Assembly: GCA_016742075.1 (NCBI GenBank)
Contig: JACVCL010000004.1
Span: forward strand, 1 to 64,000
Source: Phycisphaerales bacterium
Lineage (GTDB): Bacteria > Planctomycetota > Phycisphaerae > Phycisphaerales > UBA1924
Length of the DNA stretch: 64,000 nt
Reading direction: 5' to 3'
The notes under the pieces are model-generated. The model was not told the origin of the DNA. It saw only the letters and a program-made list of their open reading frames with translations, and ran no database searches. The translations under genes and the position numbers were made by a program. Within the stretch, counting starts at the first letter, position 1, and each line of letters opens with the position of its first letter. Positions 53,597-60,321 of the stretch are shown here, piece by piece.

Positions 53597-53602
53597 AGCA
53601 TA
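53597..53602 (-). promoter_or_regulatory. -10 box (TATGCT) of the CAU tRNA
   Basis: TATGCT ends eight bases before the first tRNA base, the right place for a tRNA promoter with a very short 5' leader. Confidence 0.55.
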
Positions 53603-53640
53603 TCGCCCGGCGGGCGGCGCTGGCCCCAGCCGCTGGTGGA

Positions 53641-53646
53641 TACGCT
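53641..53646 (+). promoter_or_regulatory. -10 box (TACGCT) of a likely leaderless promoter, ridA
   Basis: TACGCT ends six bases before the ridA ATG, with no ribosome-binding site. It is identical to the box before tRNA-Phe (56705-56710). Confidence 0.5.
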
Positions 53647-53652
53647 GCGCCC

Positions 53653-54039
53653 ATGAGACCGGTCACCACACCCGCCGCCCCGACCCCCGCCGGCCACTAC
53701 GCGCAGGCGATCGAACACGCCGGGCTGGTGTACGTCGCGGGGCAGCTGCCGATAGGGCCCGACGGGACGAAGGTGACCGGCCCGATCGAGGAGCAGACCC
53801 GCGCAGCCCTCGACAATCTCCGCGCCATCCTCGAGGCCGCGGGTAGCGGTCTCGAACGTGTGCTGCGCGTGACGGTGTACATCGCCGATATCGGGCTGTG
53901 GTCGAGGGTGAATGCCGTGTACAGCGAGTACTTCGGCGCCCACCGTCCCGCCCGGACGGTGATCCCAACGCCGCCTCTTCACTACGGCCTGCTCATCGAG
54001 ATCGACGCCATCGCCGCCTTGCGCGAGCAGCGTCCGTGA
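53653..54039 (+). CDS. ridA: RidA family enamine/imine deaminase
   Basis: A 128-residue RidA (YjgF/YER057c/UK114) protein that hydrolyses the reactive 2-aminoacrylate or iminobutyrate released by PLP enzymes acting on serine, cysteine or threonine. Signatures: AGLVYVAGQLPIGPDG, EEQTRAALDNLRAILEAAG, VTVYIADIGLWSRVN and the C-terminal R-T-V-I-P-T-P-P-L region with the active-site Arg (PARTVIPTPPL). It overlaps the PLP enzyme gene that follows by GTGA; together they form a functional unit. Start is leaderless-looking. Confidence 0.92.
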   Translation: MRPVTTPAAPTPAGHYAQAIEHAGLVYVAGQLPIGPDGTKVTGPIEEQTRAALDNLRAILEAAGSGLERVLRVTVYIADIGLWSRVNAVYSEYFGAHRPARTVIPTPPLHYGLLIEIDAIAALREQRP

Positions 54040-55199
54040 GCGGGCAACAGTCGGGACCGCGCCCCCACCCCGAAGCCCGGGCCAGTGCAGGCTCGCTCGT
54101 CTGCCGCGCAACCGGCGAGAGATTCCCGCTCGATGCGCCGATCTGGCGGTCTCCGGCCGGCGGGCTGCTTGACATCGACTGGCCGGGCCGTCTGGATCCC
54201 GCGAACCTTGACCCGGCCGATCGCTCGCTGTGGCGGTACGCACCGGCCATCGCCCTGGCACCGGGGGCCGACCGGATCACGCTCGGCGAGGGCCTGACAC
54301 CGATGGTGCCCGCCCGCCTGCGGGGCATCGACGTGCTCGTGAAGCAGGAGGGCCTGTTCCCCACCGGGTCGTACAAGGATCGTGGCGCGACTGTGCTGAT
54401 GACCCAGGCGGCGCGGCTCGGCGTTCGCCGCGTCGTGGAGGATTCATCGGGCAACGCCGGCACTTCGATCGCGACCTACGCCGCCCGGGCGGGCATCTCG
54501 GCGGACGTCTTCGTCCCCGCCACCACAAGCCCGGGCAAGCTCGTGCAGATCCGCTCCGCAGGCGCCAGGCTGCACCGAGTGCCGGGAGACCGCCAGGCCA
54601 CCAGCGACGCCGTTTGGGAGGCGGCCCAAAGCTGCTATTACGCCAGCCACTCCTGGAACCCGTTTTTCTTTGAGGGAACCAAGACCTTCGCCTTCGAGGT
54701 CTGCGAGCAGCTTGGTTGGCGGGCGCCCGCAAGCGTGATGATTCCCACCGGCAACGGCACGCTGCTCATCGGCGCGTGGCTGGGGTTCTCGGCCCTCGCC
54801 CGATGGGGGCTCATCGACAGAGTCCCACGCCTGATCGCGGTTCAGGCCGAACGGTGCGCCCCCCTGCTGCGGGCGTGGCGTCTCGGCCTGCATGAGCCTG
54901 CGGACATTGTTCCCGAGCCCACTCTTGGCGAGGGTATCGCGATCGCCCGACCCGTCCGAGGAAGCCAGTGCCTTCAGGCCGTGCGCCAGACCGGCGGCGA
55001 GGTGCTCGGGGTCAGTGAGGAAGAGATCGTCTCCGGCCTGCGCGAGACGATGGCAGCGGGCTTTTTCTGCGAACCGACCTGCGCCGCGGCTGTTGCCGCG
55101 CTGCCGAAACTGAGCTTGGCCGATGACGGCCCGATCGTGGTGCCCCTGACCGGCCACGGCCTGAAGGCCGCGGACACCATCGGCAAACTCCTCGGCTAG
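54036..55199 (+). CDS. Threonine synthase-like PLP enzyme
   Basis: Fold-type II PLP enzyme (387 residues). The PLP lysine is in TGSYKDRGA, followed by DSSGNAGTSIATYAARAG, the PTGNGTLL glycine-rich phosphate loop and a C-terminal PLTGHGLKAADT. This pattern fits threonine synthase (ThrC, clade II) best; the N-terminal Cys-containing segment (LVCRATGERFPL) resembles its zinc-ribbon-like start but has only one Cys. Threonine dehydratase or diaminopropionate lyase remain possible; the coupling to ridA suits any enzyme that leaks aminoacrylate. GTG start. Confidence 0.78.
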   Translation: MSGQQSGPRPHPEARASAGSLVCRATGERFPLDAPIWRSPAGGLLDIDWPGRLDPANLDPADRSLWRYAPAIALAPGADRITLGEGLTPMVPARLRGIDVLVKQEGLFPTGSYKDRGATVLMTQAARLGVRRVVEDSSGNAGTSIATYAARAGISADVFVPATTSPGKLVQIRSAGARLHRVPGDRQATSDAVWEAAQSCYYASHSWNPFFFEGTKTFAFEVCEQLGWRAPASVMIPTGNGTLLIGAWLGFSALARWGLIDRVPRLIAVQAERCAPLLRAWRLGLHEPADIVPEPTLGEGIAIARPVRGSQCLQAVRQTGGEVLGVSEEEIVSGLRETMAAGFFCEPTCAAAVAALPKLSLADDGPIVVPLTGHGLKAADTIGKLLG

Positions 55200-55227
55200 A
55201 CCGCCGGCCGCGATCGAACGCCGCCGA

Positions 55228-56394
55228 TCACTCGCCCGCTGGAGCCGCTCGGAGTCGGCCCAGGATCTGCGCCGCTGTGGTCCGCACGAGCGCCGACTCG
55301 CGGTCCTCTGCGGCGAGGGCCTCGAGGAACCCGCGGAACTCCCGGGCCTCGGATGACGATCCGGCACCCGATCGCTTCCGATCGTCCCAAATGTTGGCCG
55401 CGGCGATGAGGGCGTTCCGCTTCAGCATGTCGAGCCGTGCCCGCTTGATGGCCGATCCGCTCAGCGCCCGGCGTCGATCCTCCTCAGTCCAGCGAAGCAC
55501 CTCGAGCAGGCTGAATCCGGGCTCACGGTCAGGGCGGGCGGCATAACGGGGGTTCGCCGCCGGGGCCGACTGACCCCAGCCTTCCGGGCGGGGCGAGTTG
55601 TGCGGACAGACCTCCTGGCACACGTCGCATCCGAACAGCCAGTCACCCATCGACCGGTGCAGGCCCGGATCGATCGGTGACCGGTGCTCAATGGTGAGAT
55701 AGCTCACGCATCGCGATGCATCCACGGCATACGGCTCGATCGCGCCGGTGGGGCACGCGTCGATGCACCGCGTGCACGAGCCGCAATGGTCCGGCACCGG
55801 CAAAGACTCCGAGCCAGACGGCAGATGCAGGGTCGTCGCCACCCCCCCCAGCAGCGTGTAGGACCCCAGCCGCGGGTGGATGAGCAGCGTGTGCTTCCCG
55901 ATCCATCCGAGCCCGGCCCTCGAGGCATGCTCGCGTTCGAGCACCGGGGCCGTGTCCGAGAAGGCCCGGAACTGATGCTCCGGATGCCGGAGTCGAAGCG
56001 CATCCCCCAACTCGTGCAGCCGATGCTTGATGACCCGGTGGTAGTCGTCACCCCGGGCGTACCGGGCCACTTTCCCCACCCCCCACCCCGCCGCGGCCTC
56101 GCCGCGTCCGGCCCGGTCCCCCCACTCGGACCCCGCTCCTCCCCCTCTTTCGGGCCGCTCGTAGTACAGATCCGCCACGAGAATCAGCGACCGGCAGCCC
56201 GGGAGGAATCGCCCCGGATCACACCTCACCGCGGCGTGCTCAGCCAGCCAACCCATCTCGCCGTGCTTACCAGCACTGAGCCACTCCAGCAGCTCAGGTT
56301 GTCGTTCGGAGGGCGCCGCCTCGACCACCCCGGCCAGAGCAAACCCCAAGCGCTCGGTGCAGAGAGCAACGACCTCTCGCGCGACGGCCGACAT
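55228..56394 (-). CDS. queG: Epoxyqueuosine reductase QueG
   Basis: Cobalamin and iron-sulfur enzyme that reduces epoxyqueuosine to queuosine in tRNA. Two 4Fe-4S motifs are present: CGSCTRCIDACP and CDVCQEVCP with the extra Cys (FGC). GKVARYARGDDYHRVIK, LEREHASRAGLGWIGKHTLL (shortened) and SRCVSYLTIEHR are QueG signatures. At 388 residues the length is usual. ATG 56394 is chosen because the family begins there; a TATTGT box ends six bases upstream. FolE2, which feeds the same pathway, is in this window. Confidence 0.95.
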   Translation of the reverse strand: MSAVAREVVALCTERLGFALAGVVEAAPSERQPELLEWLSAGKHGEMGWLAEHAAVRCDPGRFLPGCRSLILVADLYYERPERGGGAGSEWGDRAGRGEAAAGWGVGKVARYARGDDYHRVIKHRLHELGDALRLRHPEHQFRAFSDTAPVLEREHASRAGLGWIGKHTLLIHPRLGSYTLLGGVATTLHLPSGSESLPVPDHCGSCTRCIDACPTGAIEPYAVDASRCVSYLTIEHRSPIDPGLHRSMGDWLFGCDVCQEVCPHNSPRPEGWGQSAPAANPRYAARPDREPGFSLLEVLRWTEEDRRRALSGSAIKRARLDMLKRNALIAAANIWDDRKRSGAGSSSEAREFRGFLEALAAEDRESALVRTTAAQILGRLRAAPAGE

Positions 56395-56400
56395 GCCGCG

Positions 56401-56406
56401 ACAATA
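56401..56406 (-). promoter_or_regulatory. -10 box (TATTGT) of a likely leaderless promoter, queG
   Basis: TATTGT on the minus strand ends exactly six bases before ATG 56394. No ribosome-binding site can fit between them. Confidence 0.5.
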
Positions 56407-56617
56407 CCCTAGCGGCAAGCCCGACCTCCGGCACAAAGAGAGCTTTTGGCGTTGACTAGGGCGACCGCGCCCACCGACGACCGATCTCAACGGGCTCGGC
56501 GCCTGATCTCAACTGCAGTCCGCTCGAACGGCGCCAAGCCCGACAATCCCACCTGCCACACGGGCCAGAACCTCGCCTCAAGGCGAACCTCGAAGAGATG
56601 TTAAGACCCCCCACTAA

Positions 56618-56690
56618 TGGGCAGAGCCGGACTTGAACCGGCGACACCCGCATTTTCAGTGCGGTGCTCTACCAACTGAGCTACCTGCCC
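56618..56690 (-). tRNA. tRNA-Phe (GAA)
   Basis: Complete cloverleaf: acceptor stem GGGCAGG paired with TCTGCCC (last pair G-U), D arm GCTCAGTTGGTAGAGC, anticodon loop CTGAAAA with anticodon GAA, T arm GGTTCAAGTCC, discriminator A. CCA is not encoded. The 223 bases between this tRNA and queG hold no gene I can support. Confidence 0.96.
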
Positions 56691-56704
56691 GGGCTTTGGG
56701 CGAG

Positions 56705-56710
56705 AGCGTA
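56705..56710 (-). promoter_or_regulatory. Extended -10 (TGC-TACGCT) of tRNA-Phe
   Basis: TACGCT preceded by TGC, an extended -10 form, 14 bases before the tRNA 5' end. The same hexamer precedes ridA. Confidence 0.5.
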
Positions 56711-56843
56711 GCACCGCCGAACCGATCAGGCAAGGGTTGGGCGGCTTGGGCGGGGGAGGGACCCGACCTATCGGTCCTCGGCACTCAAGGGCAGTTGACG
56801 CAACAATCAGGGGAATGCGTCGTTCTGCCGTTGCATGTGGGCC

Positions 56844-57467
56844 ATGAGCGACCCCACCTGTCCCGAACCCGATCTCCCCCGGCTGCTGGCGTCCGCCGCG
56901 GGTGGCGATGAGCAGGCGTGGCGAGTTCTGCTCGGGTTGTATTCCCGCCGCGTGTACGCGATGGCCAAGTCGCGTTGCCGCAAGGATGACGTCGCTGAGG
57001 AGATCACGCAGTCCGTGTTCTGCACCGTCGCGGCCAAGCTGAAGTCCGGGGACTACACCGAACAGGGGCGGTTCGAATCGTGGCTGTTCCGCGTCACGAT
57101 GAACCGGGTGCGAGACGAAGCCCGCCGGTTGCGGCGCCACGCCGAGCCCACCGACCCGTCGAACTTTGACGGCTGGGTTCAGTCACCCGCGGAGGATGCC
57201 GCCGAGCCCCATGACCGTGGCACGCTCGACGGGCTGCGACGCGCCATGCAGGGGCTGAACGATGCGGATCGCGAGGTCGTCGAACTCCGGCACCACGGCG
57301 GGCTGAGCTTCAAGTCGATCGCGGAGCTCATCGGCGAGCCGCTGGGAACCGTCTTGGCGCGGCACCATCGGGCGCTCCGGAAACTCAAGGAAGAGATGGA
57401 ACGTGGGGACGGGGCCGAGGGCCGGGGTACAGATTCGACGGGAGAGATTCGGAGGACCGTGAGATGA
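56844..57467 (+). CDS. Sigma-70 family (ECF-type) RNA polymerase sigma factor
   Basis: A 207-residue sigma factor with region 2 (about 20-95: VYAMAKSRCRKDDVAEEITQSVF in part, GRFESWLFRVTMNRVRDEARR in part) and region 4 (about 135-190: LNDADREVVELRHHGGLSFKSIAELIGEP in part, then LARHHRALRKLKEEM). Region 3 is missing, as in ECF sigmas. Start 56844 is preferred over ATG 56835 by the family N-terminus, though neither has a ribosome-binding site. It overlaps the next gene by ATGA; the next two proteins are probably its regulators. Confidence 0.88.
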   Translation: MSDPTCPEPDLPRLLASAAGGDEQAWRVLLGLYSRRVYAMAKSRCRKDDVAEEITQSVFCTVAAKLKSGDYTEQGRFESWLFRVTMNRVRDEARRLRRHAEPTDPSNFDGWVQSPAEDAAEPHDRGTLDGLRRAMQGLNDADREVVELRHHGGLSFKSIAELIGEPLGTVLARHHRALRKLKEEMERGDGAEGRGTDSTGEIRRTVR

Positions 57468-58003
57468 ACGTCAACCAGCACATGATCCATGACGGCGATC
57501 GAACGCCGAACGAGCTTCTGGGGATCGCCTCGGCGCTCGATCGGCTGGCCGCCAGCGACCGCGCCTCGGCCCGGGCCGGGCTCGAGGATCGCCTGCTCAT
57601 CATGACGCGGCGTGAGCTCTCGACCCGCCGCGATCCCGAGTCGGCCCTCTCGGACCGGGCGTTGGTTGCCGGGAGCATCACTCCGACCAGCGCTTCACGG
57701 GCGCCCGCGGCGCGGATGGCCGCATCGGTGGCCGTGCTGATCGGCGGCGGGCTGCTGGCCGCTCTCGCGGCGACGTGGTCCGGGGGTTTCCCGGGTTCCG
57801 GCTCCTCGTCGGTGACGCCGGTCGCGGCCAGGGACCTCGGTGAGAAGCTCGACGAGAAGTTCAGCTCGGTCGTCGAGTCGGTCGTCACGTCCGATCCGAC
57901 CGCCGTGGAACTGCGAACCCGCCTGGCATCGGCCGAGACGGCCGTGTCGGATCTCTGGGGCGGGGTCGATTGGAACGGGGGGAGTGAGGAGCGGGGCTGG
58001 TGA
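57464..58003 (+). CDS. Single-pass membrane protein, possible anti-sigma factor
   Basis: A 179-residue protein: an N-terminal cytoplasmic part of about 80 residues (helical, DRLAASDRASARAGLEDRLL), one membrane helix (about 84-106, MAASVAVLIGGGLLAALAATW), and a periplasmic tail of about 70 residues. The position directly after a sigma gene, with ATGA overlap, and the one-helix layout are what an anti-sigma factor would have. The zinc anti-sigma motif (H-x3-C-x2-C) is absent, so it would be a non-ZAS type. It also overlaps the next gene by GTGA. Confidence 0.6.
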   Translation: MNVNQHMIHDGDRTPNELLGIASALDRLAASDRASARAGLEDRLLIMTRRELSTRRDPESALSDRALVAGSITPTSASRAPAARMAASVAVLIGGGLLAALAATWSGGFPGSGSSSVTPVAARDLGEKLDEKFSSVVESVVTSDPTAVELRTRLASAETAVSDLWGGVDWNGGSEERGW

Positions 58004-58956
58004 CCACATCGCGCATGACCACGTGGGTCGTTTCGGCGGCGGCGCTGCTCGGTGCCTGCGGGGCTCTCTCCGCGGCCGACCAGCCGCCCCCCCCACCGCC
58101 GGCCGAGCGGCCTGCGGGCGACGAGCCCTCGCGAGCCCGTCCGCCTGTCAGCCAGCCCGCCGAGCAGGAACGCAGTCGGATCCGCGAGCGCATCCAGCGG
58201 ATGCGTGAGCGACTCGCGGGCGAGCAACGGCGCCTGGAAGAGGCCGAGCGGCTGTTGGATCAGGGGAAACCCCTGGAGGAGCTGCGCCCGCTCCTGCCCA
58301 GGCCGGGCCAAGGGCCCGGGTCGATGGGCCCCCGCGACGGCATGGGCCCCGGCCAGCCGCCACCGCCTCCCGACGATCGGCCGCCGGCCATCGAAGGTGT
58401 GAGACTGGATCGGCTTCTGGACTACATCGGCGAGCGGAACCCGGAACTGGCCAAGCGGCTGCGTCAGTTCCGCGAGCGCGACCCGGAGGCTTTCCGCGCC
58501 ATGATGGAGCAGCGCGCGCGGGCGTGGCGCGACATCGTCGATCGGCGCTTCTCCGACCCGGAAGCCAACGAGCTGGCCGTGAAAATGCTCGACCTGGAGC
58601 TGCGTGCCGGCGATTCGGCCCGCCTGGCGGCGGAGGCTCAGGGACCGGAACGCGATCGCTCGGTCGGCGAACTGAAGGATCTGGTGGCGCAACAGTTCGA
58701 CGTCCGGCTTCGGATCTCCGAGCTGGAGGCCAAACAGCTCAGCGAGGGTGTCAAGCGTCTGGAGGAGAACATCGCCAAGCGTCGGGCCGAGCGAGAGCAG
58801 GCGATCAGCCGCCGAGTCGACGAGATGCTCTCGAACCGTGGGCGGCCCGAGCGGCGCCCGCCGCCGCCGGATGGCCCCGGCGCGGGTCCGGACGACCGGC
58901 CTGGCGGCGGTCCACGCCCGGGCGGCCGGCGCCCGCCCTCGCCCGATCGTCCCTAG
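58000..58956 (+). CDS. Exported CpxP/heavy-metal-sensor-like protein
   Basis: A 318-residue protein with a signal sequence (TTWVVSAAALLGACGALSAADQ; possible lipobox at LLGAC, shortened), proline-rich stretches at about 30-60 and 100-128 and at the C-terminus, and a long helical middle (about 130-290) with repeated Arg/Glu heptads. The helix-rich middle with LAEEAERLLD-type repeats is like CpxP/Spy or periplasmic heavy-metal sensor proteins. In the operon sigma factor/membrane protein/this protein, it may sense envelope stress. GTG start at 58000, or ATG 58015. Confidence 0.6.
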   Translation: MTTSRMTTWVVSAAALLGACGALSAADQPPPPPPAERPAGDEPSRARPPVSQPAEQERSRIRERIQRMRERLAGEQRRLEEAERLLDQGKPLEELRPLLPRPGQGPGSMGPRDGMGPGQPPPPPDDRPPAIEGVRLDRLLDYIGERNPELAKRLRQFRERDPEAFRAMMEQRARAWRDIVDRRFSDPEANELAVKMLDLELRAGDSARLAAEAQGPERDRSVGELKDLVAQQFDVRLRISELEAKQLSEGVKRLEENIAKRRAEREQAISRRVDEMLSNRGRPERRPPPPDGPGAGPDDRPGGGPRPGGRRPPSPDRP

Positions 58957-58991
58957 CGATCGGCCCCCGCGGTTCGCCCGCGCCCGCCGGG

Positions 58992-58997
58992 TATCGT
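58992..58997 (+). promoter_or_regulatory. -10 box (TATCGT) of a likely leaderless promoter, oppC-type gene
   Basis: TATCGT ends seven bases before ATG 59005. No ribosome-binding site lies between. Confidence 0.4.
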
Positions 58998-59004
58998 TGC
59001 GGCC

Positions 59005-60192
59005 ATGGCCGACGGCACGATTTCCGCGATGGATCCCCGCGCCCGCGCGGACTTTCGGCGCGATAACCCGCTGACCCGTTCGGCGGCCGGCGTGATCGGC
59101 CTCGCGGTGCTGGGCGTGCTGGTGCTTGTGTGCGTCGGCTCTCTGCCGTGGACGCTCGGCTGGATTGGCGGCAGGGCGGGTGAGTCTGTCCCCTACGACC
59201 GGCAGAATCTCTCGGCGTATCTCCTGCCTCCGTCGTGGGCGGGCGAGGCGGCCGACGAGGTGCAGCGGGCCGAGGCCGTGGGCCGTCCGACGGTGCTGAT
59301 GGGCACGGACAAGCTCGGCCGCGACGTGTTCGTGCGGGTGCTCGCGGGCGGCGGGGTCTCGATCGGCATCGGGCTGGCGGCCGCGGCGATCAGCGTCCTC
59401 ATCGGCACGGTCTATGGGGCCCTGGCGGCGTACTTGGGGGGTCGAGTCGACTCGGTGATGATGCGGATCGTCGACGTTCTGTACGGGCTGCCCTACATCC
59501 TGCTGGTGGTGCTTCTGGCGGTCGCCGGCGACGCGGTGCTCGATTCGTGGGTGTCCAACCAATCGGCGCGGGAGGCCTTTTTGAACGTAGGGGCCCGGGC
59601 GGCGCTCATCGCCGAGGGCAAGGCCGCGGGGGCCTCGGAGATCCGGACCTTCCTCGCGTCAGACGCACCGGCGTCGGTTCGGCTGCGCGGCGAGGCCGAC
59701 GAGCGGCCGGAACTGCGGCCGCGGGAGATCGGCGAAGGGCAACGCCGGTTCTTCGACGTGCTGATCCTCCTCACCGCGATCGGCGGGGTGTCGTGGCTGA
59801 CCATGGCGCGCGTGATCCGAGGGCAGGTGCTCTCGTTGAAGGCCCAACCGTTCATCGAAGCGGCCCGGGCGATGGGGGTTCCCTTCCACCGGCAGTTCCT
59901 CCGGCACCTCCTGCCGAACCTCCTGGGGCCCATCATCGTGTACGCCACGCTCACGGTGCCCCAGGCCATCCTCCAGGAGGCGTTCCTGAGCTTTTTGGGC
60001 ATCGGCGTCAAACCTCCACTGCCGTCGTGGGGGAATCTGGCCGCCGAGGGGCTGGGCGAGATCAACCCGGTGCGGGTGCGGTGGTGGCTGATCCTCTTCC
60101 CATGCCTGATGCTGGCCACAACCCTGCTGGCGCTGAACTTTGTCGGCGAGGGGCTCCGGGAAGCCTTCGACCCCAAGCGTTCCAGAAGATGA
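59005..60192 (+). CDS. Peptide/nickel-type ABC permease (OppC/DppC family)
   Basis: Inner-membrane permease, 395 residues. It has an N-terminal OppC_N helix, the MGTDKLGRDVFVRVLAGGGVSI motif (in part GTDKLGRDVF), the ABC-coupling EAA loop EAARAMGVPFHRQFLRHLLPN (shortened), and a final LSFLGIGVKPPLPSWG. Ordinary OppC proteins have about 280-310 residues. The excess is an insertion of about 85 residues between the YGLPYILLVVLLAV helix and the next helix (from DSWVSNQSAREAFL to GEGQRRFFD), in what should be an outer-face loop. First gene of the set. Confidence 0.9.
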   Translation: MADGTISAMDPRARADFRRDNPLTRSAAGVIGLAVLGVLVLVCVGSLPWTLGWIGGRAGESVPYDRQNLSAYLLPPSWAGEAADEVQRAEAVGRPTVLMGTDKLGRDVFVRVLAGGGVSIGIGLAAAAISVLIGTVYGALAAYLGGRVDSVMMRIVDVLYGLPYILLVVLLAVAGDAVLDSWVSNQSAREAFLNVGARAALIAEGKAAGASEIRTFLASDAPASVRLRGEADERPELRPREIGEGQRRFFDVLILLTAIGGVSWLTMARVIRGQVLSLKAQPFIEAARAMGVPFHRQFLRHLLPNLLGPIIVYATLTVPQAILQEAFLSFLGIGVKPPLPSWGNLAAEGLGEINPVRVRWWLILFPCLMLATTLLALNFVGEGLREAFDPKRSRR

Positions 60193-60321
60193 ACCGGGCA
60201 TCGGCGGCCCCGGTCGACCGTCGGACCGAGGGGCGGTCGCGCCGACCACGATCGACTAGGATGCCCGTCTCTGTCGCGGGGTGGGGGACGGCCGGGGGCG
60301 ACGCCGGCGGGAGCTTTCGGC

